A stretch of DNA of 64,000 nucleotides from Saccharothrix saharensis (GTDB lineage: Bacteria > Actinomycetota > Actinomycetes > Mycobacteriales > Pseudonocardiaceae). This document shows positions 24,962 through 35,600 of the stretch, piece after piece. Positions within the stretch are counted from its first letter, which is position 1. Every line of letters begins with the position of its first letter. Location of the stretch: positions 8,691,386 through 8,755,385 of the forward strand of contig NZ_VFPP01000001.1 of the NCBI RefSeq assembly GCF_006716745.1, in the 5' to 3' direction. Below the pieces are notes generated by a model. It saw only the letters and a program-made list of their open reading frames with translations. It made no database searches and had not been told where the DNA came from. The position numbers and the translations under genes are program-made.

Positions 24962-26208
24962 GTGTCGTTCGAGCACTGGCGCCGGAGTTGCGTGAACCCG
25001 CCCGCCGGTTGGTCGCGACCGGCCGCATCCGAGCGGAGGCGGATGCCGAGTCGTACCGCGCCGCTGTCCAGGGGCGACGGCAGCTGACCGACTTCTTCCG
25101 GTCGGAACTCGGTTGGGAGTTGGAGATCGTCGAGTCGGCGGAGCTGGTGCGGCTGCACAAGCGCCGTGCCGACGTGCCCGCCGACCGCGGTCCCCGGCTG
25201 CGCCGCGATGGTCGCGACGCGCATTTGGCGTCGAAGGATGTCTTGGCGCTCGTCGCGCTTGTGTGCGAGCAGCTGTGGCGCAGGCCGCGGATGAGCCTCC
25301 GCGAGCTGATGCAGGCCATCGCCCAAGTGTGCGCTGCGGAAGCGCCGACTGGCGGTTTGCCGCAGTTCAGGATCGTGGCCACTGACGGGACCGGCAAATC
25401 GGAGGCGCGGACCAGCCGGCTCAACCTGGTCGACGCGCTCAGGCTCCTGGTGGCCGAGGGCTCGATCTCGGTGGATGCGGACCTGGAGCGGATTGCCGGA
25501 CAGGACGACGGCGATCTGGTGGTCAGTGCGTCGAGGGAGCGGCTGGCGATGAAGTTTTCCTCGCTGTCACCCACCCTCCTCGGTTTGGACGACCTGGAGC
25601 CGGAGCGCCACGTCGCAGTGCTGTCCGTCGACGTGCTGGCCGACGACACGACGGCGTACGACGAGCCGACGGTCGAAGACCGGAGGCTGCTCGCGATGCG
25701 GCGTCTGGTCGACGACCCTGCTGCGGACCCGCTCGACGACCAGGCGCCGATGCCCTATCTCCACACGCCCGCCGGTCGCGAGCGCGCGCTGGAAGTCGTT
25801 GCGGCCCTCGGGTTCGCCGCGACGGCCCGCCGTGACTGGTGGGAGGTCACCGACCCCAGCGGCATCGGCACGCTGGTCGATTTCCCCAACGGGCGCCGCA
25901 ACGAGCGGCAGGCGGCGCTTGCGCTGCTGGACGCGGTGAACCTGCGGCCCGAGCCGCGCGCGGTGCTGGGCATCGCCGAGGTCGTCGAACTGTTCGAGCG
26001 GGTGCGGACGACGCTGCCCCGCTGGGCTGCGGCGTACGAGCACAGACTACCGGCCCTGGCCCGCGCCGCTGCAGCCGAACTGGTGGCGGTGGGGCTGCTC
26101 GTCCCGTTGCGCCACGACACCTGGCAGCCGACACCGGGCGTCCACTTCTGGCGGGTCAAGGTCCACCAGCCCGCCGCGCAGCCGACTGAGGAGCCGACCG
26201 ACCGATGA
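24958..26208 (+). CDS. jetB: Wadjet JetB-like protein (DUF2398 family)
   Basis: A 416-residue DUF2398 (TIGR02678) protein, the KITE-like winged-helix partner of the complex. Seen: an N-terminal helical part ending ELGWELEIVESAELVRLHKR, DVLALVALVCEQLWRR with the following helix-turn-helix, MPYLHTPAGRERALEVVAAL, WWEVTDPSGIGTLVDFPNG and a C-terminal PGVHFWRVKVHQP. It begins with a GTG overlapping the JetA stop and ends in an ATGA overlap with the SMC-like gene, so subunits are made in fixed proportion. Length is normal for the family. It should bind the ATPase heads and link them to JetA. Confidence 0.85.
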   Translation: MSVVRALAPELREPARRLVATGRIRAEADAESYRAAVQGRRQLTDFFRSELGWELEIVESAELVRLHKRRADVPADRGPRLRRDGRDAHLASKDVLALVALVCEQLWRRPRMSLRELMQAIAQVCAAEAPTGGLPQFRIVATDGTGKSEARTSRLNLVDALRLLVAEGSISVDADLERIAGQDDGDLVVSASRERLAMKFSSLSPTLLGLDDLEPERHVAVLSVDVLADDTTAYDEPTVEDRRLLAMRRLVDDPAADPLDDQAPMPYLHTPAGRERALEVVAALGFAATARRDWWEVTDPSGIGTLVDFPNGRRNERQAALALLDAVNLRPEPRAVLGIAEVVELFERVRTTLPRWAAAYEHRLPALARAAAAELVAVGLLVPLRHDTWQPTPGVHFWRVKVHQPAAQPTEEPTDR

Positions 26209-29200
26209 ACATCACCAAGCACCCGGTGGACGGTCTGGGCGCTGTGCGGGACCTGCGGCCGGTCGGGGTACCTGCGGTCGAAGGGCGTTGGCAGCCCTCG
26301 CGGGCGGGGGTCGTCAACTCCTGGGCGTGGTCCAACGAGGTCCTCGTCTTCGCCGACGGGTGGATGACCCTGACCGGGCCCAACGGGTCCGGCAAGTCGC
26401 TTACTGCGTCGATGCTCATCACTCTCCTGCTGGACGGGGACACGTCGCAGACGGCGCTGTCGGTGTCGGGCAAGGCGGCGGGAACGCTGACCAGCAGGCA
26501 CACCGACCGCAACGAGCGCGAGGACCGCACCGGGGCGTGGTGGCTGGAGTACGGCCGCCACGACCCGCGGACGGGGGAGATCTCGTACCTGACCACAGGG
26601 TTGTGGCTGCGTGCGGTCGGCGGGAACCTCCAGCGCGCGTTCTTCATCAGCCCCGGTCGGGTGGGCGAGCACCTCGTGCTCGAACGCGACGGCAGCCCCG
26701 TGCGGATCGACGACCTTGCCATCCAGCTCACGGCTACCGAGGGGGAGATCTTCACGTCGGCGCAGGCGTTGCGCTCGAAGGCACGCGACCACCTCGCTGC
26801 TGTGAACGACGAGCCGGGGTACCGGAACGCCGTACGCGTCCGCCTCTTCGCTCCGCTCGACGAGGTGCAGTTCGAGGCGTTGACGGGAGTACTGCGCAGC
26901 CTCCGGAGCCTGCGCACGGCGGAGGCCATCCCACCCGCGCAAATGCGCGCGGTGCTGACCGAGGCGCTGCCCGCGCTGGACCCCGACCGGCTGACGGTCA
27001 TCGGCGAGGCGATGGAACGCATCTCCGAGCTGGAGAACCAGCTGGCCGATATGCGTGACGAGGCCAAGCAGTTGGCCGCCACCGACAAGCGCTACCAGCG
27101 CTACGTCGAGGCACTCGTCAACGTGGAGGCGGCGCAACTCACCGCTGCCAACACCGAGTTCGACGCCCAGACTCGCCGCACTCGCGAGGCCACCGCGACG
27201 CTGGAGACCGCGCAACGGGAGCAGCGGGAGGCGGCCGGGCAGCTCAAAGTCTTGAACACCCGCATCTTCGCCCTCGAAGGCCGTCGCGATGCGGCTGACA
27301 CCGCCCTACGCGACCACGCCGGGGCCGAACTCCCGCACATGGAACTCCGTGCCGCAGAGCTGGCGCGGGCCGCCGACCACGCCGGGCAACGCGCGGAAGT
27401 CGCCGCTGAGGACGCCACGACCGCGGCGGAGCAGGCCGACGAAGCGGCGACGACGGCGCAGGAGGCGGGGGACCACCTGGCCACTCTGTCCGATGAGCTG
27501 CGCGCAGCGTCCCGCGTCGTGGGTGCCGACGCCGCTCTCGAACGGTTGGTCGCGACAACTGCTCTGCTGAGCACGGGTCAAGCAGACGAGACCTCGGCGG
27601 CGGACGTTGCGCAGACGTGTGCCACCCCGGTGGCCTGGGTGGAAGCGCGCGTCGCCCAGCTCCAGCGCGTTGACGAAGTGCTCAGAGCGCACGCGTCGGC
27701 GCAGCACGGCGAGCGGGCGGCGGCGGAGGAACTGCGCCGGGCCGAGCGCCTGGCCGATGAGGCGCGCGGCCAAGCCGACAAGTCCATTCACCTGCGCCGA
27801 GCCGCCGAGACTGCCCTGGTGGCGTCGATCGTCAGGTGGGAGGCGGACGTCCGCCACCTCGGCCGGGCGCCCCGTAAGTTGATCGAGCCCCGCGACGGCG
27901 CGGACAGCCGCCTGGCCCTCGATCGCCTCGCCGCCTGGCTCACGTCGGTAGCGGACGACGCCCGCGACCGGATCGACCTGGTGGGCCGACGCCAGGCTGC
28001 GGCGACGGCTGGGGCGTTGGTCGCCGAAGCCGTCCGCGCGTCGGTCCAGGCACGTGCCGATTACGACAGCGCCATTGGCCTGTCAGAGGTCGCGGCGTCC
28101 GCTCTGCGCGAGGAGCGGGAGCGGGTGATGGTCGAGGAGTCGAGCGCCGAGCGGAAACGTGCTGCGGCCGACCAGACGCACCGGCGTGACGTCGATGTGG
28201 CTCGGCATGACGTCGCCGCGGCAGAGGAGACCGCTGTGGCGGCCGACGCGGAAGCCCACCGTGCTGCAACGCTGTGGATCGAGCAGGCATACCGGTGGCG
28301 CGGGGCGGCACGCTTCTTGAACGCGGTTGAACTGCCTGAAGCGAACGAGCACGATGTGGACCCCGCCGTCGTCCGCTTGGCGGTGGAGCAGGCACACGCT
28401 CAGGCCGGCATCGCGCTCGGACTATCCGTGGCCGATGCTCGACGCGACGTCGACCGGGCAGAGTCTGCGGTCGTTGACGTTGCGGCGGAACTGGCCGAGG
28501 CTCGCCGCGCAGCACCGGTGCCGGAGACGCCGCCGTGGCGTGATCGCCGGCCGGAGGACGGCGTCCCGCTATGGGCGCTCGTGGACTTCGCGGGCCACCT
28601 GTCGGACGAGGAGGCGGACCGACTGGAGGGCGCACTCCTTGTCACGGGACTGCTCGACGCTCTGGTCACGTCCGACGGCCGGGCAGTCTCCGGTGACCTT
28701 GTCATCACCGCCGACCGACCGGTGCCCGGACGTACGCTCGGCGACCTGCTCGACGTCGAAAGTTCCCCCGCGATCCCCGCCGAACGCGTCCGGGCACTGC
28801 TCCGGGCCATCCCAGTCGACGACGACGCCGAACATGGCCGGTTGCGCTCGGGCGTCCTCACCGCGGCAGCGCCCGTCGGTTACCGGTCGGAGTTCATCGG
28901 CCAAACCACCCGTGAACGAGTCCGCCTGCGGCGGGTCGCAAATCTGGAAGACGCGTTGTCCAGTGCGCGGGACGACGTGGACGCCGCCCGCCGAGGACTC
29001 GCGGATCGGGAGGCCGACGTCCTCGCCGCGGTGGAGGAACGCGACGCGTTCCCATCGCATGGAGAACTGGTGGCTGCGCGCCGTGAAGCCGCGCGACAGC
29101 ACGCCGCTGCGGAAACCGTGCGGCGTGAGACAGCGGACCGCATCGCACGGGCCGACCTGACCAGGCAGCGCATCCTTGCCGAGCTGGATGCCGCCGCGGC

Positions 29201-31154
29201 GGAGCGATCGGCCCGGATCGCCGCCGCACAACAACGGCTCCAGTACACCGAGGAAGTGGCCGCCCGGACCCGGCTCAAGGCCGAGGCCGCGGAGCGGGTG
29301 GCCGAGGAACGCCGAGCCGCCGAAGACGAGACCTTGGCGTCCCTCGCCGCCGGCGAGGAAACGCAGCGGGAGGCCGACGCGGAGTACGCGTCCTTTCCCC
29401 CGGTGGCCGAGGTCCGGGCGGCCCACGTCATGGAGGAACGCTGTGAGGAGGACCTTCGCCGGTCGGAGGCCGCCGTTATCGCGGCGGCGGAACGGTATCG
29501 GGAGGCGGGCGACGCGGTCCACGACGCGTTGCGCGAGCTCAACCGCCAGGCGACGCTGTCGGACGGCACGCTGCTGCCCACCGAGCGGACGGCTCTGGCT
29601 GCCCACGGCACGACCGTCGCCAACCTCGGGCACCGTGTGGACTTGTGGGGGCAGGCTGCGATCAGGGTGGCCGGGCTGTTCCATCAGGCCCGTCGCGCCG
29701 GAAGCCTCGCTCGGCAGAGGGCGGAAGTCCTGGCTAAGGCCCGAGCCGAAGCCGAGGACGCTCGGCTGACCGCCGTCCGTGAGGCATCCGCCGTGGCCGA
29801 GGCGCGAGAGTTGTACGGCGCGGAGTACGAGCAGTTGCGCGCCACGCGGCAGCGGATCACCGACGACCTCCTCAAGGCCAAGGAGGACGCCGCGCTGATG
29901 GTCGAATTGGGTCAGGACGCGGGGAACGCGGCCGCTGCGGCCCAAGCCACGCTCGACGGGATCGCTCCGCTGCGAGAGGCCGCCGAGCAGCGCCGCGACA
30001 CGCGGCTCCGACAGTTCGGCGCGCTCGTGGACGAGGGGTTCGCCTCGGTCCCCGACGACCTGCCCCGTACCCCGGCGGGCAAACCGGCGCACCTCACGGC
30101 CGCGCTCCAATGGGCAAGGCGCCTGCTTGCCGACCACTCTGCGACCGGTGACCGGCTCGGCGTGCTCGTGCAGGCACGTGGCCGTGCCCTGGCCCAGCTG
30201 GAATCGAGCGTGCGGACGACTAGCACCGCGTTGGCGCGGTTCGACCGGCAGGTCGTGCTGGTCACCGTCGACGGCACCGAGTGGCGTCGCGCCGTGGTTG
30301 CCGATCCGGGCGCGAGCAGGGGAGAGGACCTGCACGTCGCGGTGGAGAAGCTGGAGGCGACTGCCGCACAGCTGGAGGACGATCTCCGCGATGACGTCAA
30401 GCGCACCCTGAAGACCAGCCTGTTCACGGAGCTGCGGCGCGACATCCTGATCCGCCTGGACGCGGCCCGGGAGCTTGTCCGCCAGATCCGCAGGACGCTC
30501 GACGGCGTCCGCACCGGGGTGGCTCGGGTCGGAGTGCAGGTGGAGTGGAGCGTCCGGGAAGACGAGGACGCCCGCCGCATGGTCGAGTTGATCTCCCAGC
30601 CGCAGTCGGACGAAATCTTCGAGGACATGTACACCGTGCTGAAGCAGCGGATGAGCGAGAAAGCGGGCGACTCCTGGAAAGACAGGGTCGCGCACACCTT
30701 CGACTACCGCTCCTGGCACGACTGGAAGATCACGGTCACCCACTCGTCGTTCACCGATCAGAAGCAGGAGAAGTTCCGCGAGGTGACCGCGCGGTCCAAC
30801 CCGCTGGACTCGCTGTCCACCGGCGAGCGGAGGCTGGCGACCATGCTGCCGCTTCTCGCCGCTGCATGGTCAATGTACTCCGGTGAGCACTACAGCGGCC
30901 CCCGATGGGTGTCGATCGACGAGATCGACGCCGCGTTCGACGAGCCCAATCTCCGCCAGGTGCTCGCGCTGCTGCGCTCATGGGAGTTCGACGTGCTGGC
31001 GACCGCGCCGTTCATCACGCCGATGCTCAAGAAGGAGAGCGGGCAGGTGGTGGTCCACCAGGTCGTGACCGCAGGCAAGCACCGCGTCACGGTGCCGTGG
31101 TTGTGGAAGGGACATGGCGAGGCCGAGCCACTGACCTTGGAACTGGGGGCGTGA
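26205..31154 (+). CDS. jetC: Wadjet JetC-like SMC/SbcC-type ATPase (TIGR02680 type)
   Basis: A 1,649-residue SMC-like ATPase, the DNA-loop-extruding motor of Wadjet. Walker A TLTGPNGSGKSLTASM sits at about 56-70, the ABC signature LSTGERRLATML starts near residue 1537 and Walker B RWVSIDEIDAAFDEPN near 1567. Between them lie about 1,400 residues that are mostly alanine-, glutamate- and arginine-rich coiled coil, with a less charged hinge-like stretch around residues 790-900 (PLWALVDFAGHLSDEEADR). It is at the long end for the family, which I recall at about 1,300-1,500, due to extended coils. The start overlaps the JetB stop and the stop overlaps the ATG of the nuclease gene. All residues needed for ATPase activity are present. 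Confidence 0.9.
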   Translation: MNITKHPVDGLGAVRDLRPVGVPAVEGRWQPSRAGVVNSWAWSNEVLVFADGWMTLTGPNGSGKSLTASMLITLLLDGDTSQTALSVSGKAAGTLTSRHTDRNEREDRTGAWWLEYGRHDPRTGEISYLTTGLWLRAVGGNLQRAFFISPGRVGEHLVLERDGSPVRIDDLAIQLTATEGEIFTSAQALRSKARDHLAAVNDEPGYRNAVRVRLFAPLDEVQFEALTGVLRSLRSLRTAEAIPPAQMRAVLTEALPALDPDRLTVIGEAMERISELENQLADMRDEAKQLAATDKRYQRYVEALVNVEAAQLTAANTEFDAQTRRTREATATLETAQREQREAAGQLKVLNTRIFALEGRRDAADTALRDHAGAELPHMELRAAELARAADHAGQRAEVAAEDATTAAEQADEAATTAQEAGDHLATLSDELRAASRVVGADAALERLVATTALLSTGQADETSAADVAQTCATPVAWVEARVAQLQRVDEVLRAHASAQHGERAAAEELRRAERLADEARGQADKSIHLRRAAETALVASIVRWEADVRHLGRAPRKLIEPRDGADSRLALDRLAAWLTSVADDARDRIDLVGRRQAAATAGALVAEAVRASVQARADYDSAIGLSEVAASALREERERVMVEESSAERKRAAADQTHRRDVDVARHDVAAAEETAVAADAEAHRAATLWIEQAYRWRGAARFLNAVELPEANEHDVDPAVVRLAVEQAHAQAGIALGLSVADARRDVDRAESAVVDVAAELAEARRAAPVPETPPWRDRRPEDGVPLWALVDFAGHLSDEEADRLEGALLVTGLLDALVTSDGRAVSGDLVITADRPVPGRTLGDLLDVESSPAIPAERVRALLRAIPVDDDAEHGRLRSGVLTAAAPVGYRSEFIGQTTRERVRLRRVANLEDALSSARDDVDAARRGLADREADVLAAVEERDAFPSHGELVAARREAARQHAAAETVRRETADRIARADLTRQRILAELDAAAAERSARIAAAQQRLQYTEEVAARTRLKAEAAERVAEERRAAEDETLASLAAGEETQREADAEYASFPPVAEVRAAHVMEERCEEDLRRSEAAVIAAAERYREAGDAVHDALRELNRQATLSDGTLLPTERTALAAHGTTVANLGHRVDLWGQAAIRVAGLFHQARRAGSLARQRAEVLAKARAEAEDARLTAVREASAVAEARELYGAEYEQLRATRQRITDDLLKAKEDAALMVELGQDAGNAAAAAQATLDGIAPLREAAEQRRDTRLRQFGALVDEGFASVPDDLPRTPAGKPAHLTAALQWARRLLADHSATGDRLGVLVQARGRALAQLESSVRTTSTALARFDRQVVLVTVDGTEWRRAVVADPGASRGEDLHVAVEKLEATAAQLEDDLRDDVKRTLKTSLFTELRRDILIRLDAARELVRQIRRTLDGVRTGVARVGVQVEWSVREDEDARRMVELISQPQSDEIFEDMYTVLKQRMSEKAGDSWKDRVAHTFDYRSWHDWKITVTHSSFTDQKQEKFREVTARSNPLDSLSTGERRLATMLPLLAAAWSMYSGEHYSGPRWVSIDEIDAAFDEPNLRQVLALLRSWEFDVLATAPFITPMLKKESGQVVVHQVVTAGKHRVTVPWLWKGHGEAEPLTLELGA

Positions 31155-32365
31155 TGGCGGCGGACCTCGCCGCCTTGGCGGCCGACCGGGACCTGACCCC
31201 GCTGTGGGCCGCTGTCCACAAGCGGCTGTGCGCCGGTCGTCAGCCCGCAGCGATCGCGAGTGTTCGGGTGGAGGGACTGTCGAGCGGCGGGCTGGCCACC
31301 TTGAGGGCGTGGGTCGACACCACGGCACGCCGCAGGCGCGACCAGTCCGCGGTGGTCGCGACCGGCCGCGTGACGGTCGTGCCCATACGCGATGTGCTCG
31401 CCGCTCTGGGCCTGTCGGCCGACAACCTCCAGCGGCTAGTGGAGATGGCGGTGGGACGTCCCGTGATCGACCTGGCCGCCGCCCGGCGGACCGCCTCGGC
31501 GCAACGCCGAGGCCTGTGGGCCGATGTCGAGGCGGCACTCCCTTCCCTGCCGGGCTTGGTGGCCAGGATGCGGGCGGCCGGGACGGACGACGAGACGGCG
31601 GTGCGACACCTGGTCGGGGCGTTGGCGCGAGTGGTGCCGCTGTTGCCCTGCACGCCGCCGACCAGCCTGGCCAAGCTGTCCCACGACTACGCGGGCGATC
31701 CCCACTACTTCGACCTGGACCAACTGCCTGGCGTGCGACTGGTGACGGCGGTGGCGGAGCTGACCGGCGTGTCCGAACCCCGGCGGCCCGACCTCGTGCG
31801 CGCAATGCTCGCCGGGGTCGGAATCCTCGCGGACCGGTTGTCGTCGACGGTCCTGATCCACCAGGTGCGCGTGCGCGGAACCGGCCCGATCGACCGGAGA
31901 CTGCGGGACGCGACGACCCCCGTGGCCCTCACCCTCTTGGACCTGACCGTGCACCCCCCTACGTTCGCGCCACAGGTGCTCACCGTGGTCGAGAACCCGT
32001 CCGTGCTGGAAGCGGCGATGACCCACGCCAGCCCGCTCGCGTTCGCCTGCACCAGCGGCCACCTGGGCAGCGTCGACCACGCGCTGCTGCAACTGGCCGT
32101 CGATCACGGCGTGAGCCTTCGGTACGCGGGCGACTTGGACGGTCCGGGGCTGCACATCGCGAACGTGGTGGCCGAGACCTACGGCGCCCAACTGGTCGCC
32201 ATGTCGGCCGACACCGTCGAGCAGGCCGGGCCGGAGCCGTCCGATGTGCCTCTCGGCGAGCCTCCGGCGTGGCTCGATCAGGGGCTGAGCGATGCACTTC
32301 GCTCTACGGGACGTGTCGTTTACCAGGAGCACGACGCGGTACTGAAGAGCCTGTTCACGCCATGA
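31154..32365 (+). CDS. jetD: Wadjet JetD-like nuclease (DUF2399/Toprim family)
   Basis: A 403-residue DUF2399 (TIGR02679) protein, the Toprim-fold nuclease subunit that cuts the trapped plasmid. The C-terminal Toprim-like part shows VVENPSVLEAAMTH (catalytic Glu region), PLAFACTSGHLGSVDHALLQ and YAGDLDGPGLHIANVV (the D-x-D). The N-terminal half is a winged-helix and arm region (ASVRVEGLSSGGLATLRAW). The ATG at 31154 uses the last base of the ATPase stop (TGATG). It ends 100 bases before an IS scar, so the Wadjet operon is complete and closed here. No damaged motif is seen, so the system is predicted to be active. Confidence 0.85.
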   Translation: MAADLAALAADRDLTPLWAAVHKRLCAGRQPAAIASVRVEGLSSGGLATLRAWVDTTARRRRDQSAVVATGRVTVVPIRDVLAALGLSADNLQRLVEMAVGRPVIDLAAARRTASAQRRGLWADVEAALPSLPGLVARMRAAGTDDETAVRHLVGALARVVPLLPCTPPTSLAKLSHDYAGDPHYFDLDQLPGVRLVTAVAELTGVSEPRRPDLVRAMLAGVGILADRLSSTVLIHQVRVRGTGPIDRRLRDATTPVALTLLDLTVHPPTFAPQVLTVVENPSVLEAAMTHASPLAFACTSGHLGSVDHALLQLAVDHGVSLRYAGDLDGPGLHIANVVAETYGAQLVAMSADTVEQAGPEPSDVPLGEPPAWLDQGLSDALRSTGRVVYQEHDAVLKSLFTP

Positions 32366-32465
32366 ATTCTTCAGTCTGCTCGGCTGGTCCGCGAGTATGC
32401 GGGCGAGACCGACGAACCTGCTGGTGGTCATGAGAAAAGGCTGATCGGGGAGCTTTGCACCCTGT

Positions 32466-32552
32466 GAGGTTCCAGAAGGCGGCCACACCATCTGACCTGT
32501 GCCCCGGGCTACTGTGGGTTCGTACTCGTTGATCGGGCCGCCCAGGATGGGG
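32466..32552 (-). mobile_element. IS scar: right end of the 62.6-63.7 kb type transposon
   Basis: About 87 bases are near-identical to the right end of the IS at 62.6-63.7 kb, in inverted orientation. The shared part encodes the transposase C-terminus (LGG-x-INEYEPT) and about 50 bases beyond its stop. The rest of the element is absent. It lies between JetD and the next large gene, so those two defence genes were brought together, or separated, by a transposition event. Confidence 0.75.
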
Positions 32553-32656
32553 CGGACGGTCGTCAGGACCCTGCAGACCCGACGCCGGAGCCCGGCCAGG
32601 GCGCTGAACTGCACCCGACTACGTAACAGCGGACTCCCCTGGACCGAAACCTCTGT

Positions 32657-35600
32657 GTGATCGACGATTCCGCCGTCCGCTTGTCTGCTCACGACGCCCC
32701 TGGTGGGCCGCCGCTCGACGCGGTGGATCGGGTGAATCGGCAGGCCGATGGGGTGGTGGCGATGTACCTCAAGGGTGCCGAGGTCGGTCAGCCGATGGCC
32801 AGAGAGCTGAAGGAGACGGCCGAGAGCGTTCTCGCTGCGGACTACGACGGGCGCACGGTCGTCGAACTGCTGCAGAACGGGCACGATGCGCACGATCCTG
32901 CCCGGTTCGACGGGCGGCTTGAGTTCTTCCTGGACGAGACCGAGGGAGAGCACGGCGTCCTGTACGCGGCCAACGGTGGGAACCCGCTGAACGCGGACAA
33001 TTTCGACTCGATGTGCCTGATCGCACTGAGCACCAAGCAGCCGAACGAGGGCATCGGCAACAAGGGAGTGGGCTTCAAGAGCGTGCTCCAGCTGGCCGGC
33101 TGCCCCGAGGTGTTCAGCAGCCTCAGCGAAGGTTCGGGCCGCTTCGACGGGTTCAGGTTCCGCTTCGGCCGCCCCTCCGACTTCGACGAGCTGGCGGCCC
33201 GGTCGGGCGAGGACCGCGTGGGGTTGGCCGACGAGTTGCGGAAGAACGTGTCGGCTTTGAAGGTGACCGTGCCACTCACGGACACCCCCGAGGTTGTCGA
33301 CGACTTCGCCCGGCGCGGGTTCTCGACGGTGATCCGCCTGCCTCTGCGCTCGTCTGCGGCGCGGGAACACGCCAAGGAGCAGCTGGCACAGCTCGCCGAC
33401 GACGAGGTGCCATTCCACCTGTTCCTGTTCCGCGTGGCCGAGATCGCCCTGCGGGTTCGGAACGCGGGCGGTGAGCGCACGCAGCGGCTGACCCGCACCA
33501 CTCGTCCGAGGCCCGGCACGGGCACGCTGTCGATCAAGCACGTAGACCTCGCCGGGCGGGGCGAGTACCTGCTCTTCCAGCGGACCGTGGGCGAGGCGGC
33601 CATGCGGGCCGCGATCCTGGCCAGCCGCGCGGACAACACCGTCGGATCCAGCTGGGCGAAGTGGGAGGGCGAGGGCACGGTCAGCGTGGCCGTGCCGCTC
33701 GGCGCGCCGCTCGAGCACGGGCGTGTCAACGCGTTCCTGCCGCTGGGGGCGAACACCCGCTACCCGCTCGCCGCGCTGGTCAACGGGCCGTTCTTCGCCC
33801 GCCTCGATCGACGCGACCTGCAGGAGTCCGTCCACCTCAACGACATGCTCTTCAACGAGGTCGCCGAGCTGTGCGCCGACGCGCTCATCGCCGCCTGCCG
33901 AGGTGAACTGACCCTGCCGGTTGGAGTGCGACTCGATCTCGTGTGCTGGTCGGAGGGCTGGCTGGACCGCCTGGTCGTCGCATTGGAATCACGCGGCCAC
34001 GCTCTGCGGGATCTTCCGGTGCTGCCCGCGCTGGGCCATGACGAGGGGGTGCCCCTCACCGAGGCGCTGCTGTGGTCGCGCAGTGGCGCGGTGTTCACGC
34101 CCGAGGCCGTCACGGCCGCCGGTGAGTCGTCGTTGATGCGCCACGACCTGCACGAGCACCACCTTCGGCGGGTCCGCGCGCTGTCCAAGGCGTGCAGGCT
34201 GCCCGTGGACGTGGAGCCGGAGCACGTCGCGGATTTCGCCGAGACCCTCGCCGCCGACCTGCTCGCGCGCGGGGTCGCGCCGAACGTGTGGGCCGACTTC
34301 TACGACGAACTCAGTGACGCGCTGCCCGAGGTGAAGGCCGTCGTGGGCCGACGGGTGATCGTGACGGAGGACGGCGTACTCCACGCCGCCGACGAGGACG
34401 ACGACCCGATGATCTACTTTGGTCGGGTGCGTGGTGAGGGCGGTGAACTGCCCGAGCTACCCGAGGCCGTGCGCGCCCGTTTGGCCTTCATGCCCGGTGA
34501 CATCAGCTGGGTCGACGGCAACCGCAAGCAGCGCCGGGGTCGCCGCTGGCTGGAGGGCGTGGTTCGGGAGTACCGCACCGACGCAGTCCTCGAACTGCTG
34601 GGCAAGGTCATGCGGGACGCGGAGGACGACGAGATCAGGTCCGCGTGCCTGCGGTTCGCCTTCGCGCTGTGGCTCGGCACGCCCGCGGAACGGCGGCACA
34701 ACGCGCTGGGCCAGGCCGATCTGCTCGTGCCCACCCGCGCGGGGTGGCGCGCGCCGGGGCAAGCGTACTTCGGGACGGGGTGGCGCGGCCCGAAGCACGA
34801 GGTCGATCGGCTGCTCGCCGAGTTGGTCGACGCCGCCGCAGCCGTCTCGGACCAGCTCGAGCAGATCGGCGAGCGGGTCCTGGACAAGGACTTCCTGCGG
34901 TCGGACGCAGTTGACAACGAGCGGACCTTCTTCGAAACCCTGGGCGTCAACCACGGCCTGGTCCCGTGGTGGACATCCACCAGGAACTTCCACGTCTCCG
35001 GCAAGCAGCTGAAGAACCCACACTCGGTGCCGAACTTCCCCGCCGACTTCAGTGCGAAGACCCAAGACGCGTGGCGTGAGCTGGCCGCCCGGCGCGCGAC
35101 CAAGCCGAGCTTCGATAGCACCAAGTACCAGCTCGCGGGCCCGATCGCCTTCCTGCCGGGACAGGAGGACTGGGCCGAGTTCTCCCACGACACCCAGAGG
35201 CTCTACGCGCAGCTGGTGTTGCGCGGGCTCGACGTGTGGCCGGACTCCGCTCTCAAAGCCACCTTCCAGGCGAGCAGCGACTCGGCGAAGCCCACCTGGC
35301 CGTCGTTCGCCGCTACCTTCCTGCACCAGGCCGACTGGGTCCTGCAAACCACGCCGGGTGAGCGGTCGAACCAGTTCTTCGCACCATTGCGCGCTGCTTG
35401 GTGGGTAGGCGACACCGATACTCCCGACTACCTGAGCGCGGCCCCGGCCGCGTGGCGCTCGCTGTTGACCGACCGGGTTCGCGAACGACTCACGTGGTTG
35501 GGCGCTCGGTTCTGGGACGTCTCCACGACCGCGGCGGATCGGCTGGCGGAGATCAATGACGTGGTCGGACGGCAGGGTCCTCGGGCGGCGATCGTGCGCA

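Noticed and set aside
28569..30743. A 724-residue antisense frame within the Wadjet ATPase gene
   Set aside because: It is the complement of the repetitive Ala/Glu/Arg coiled-coil codons and has no domain or ribosome site.
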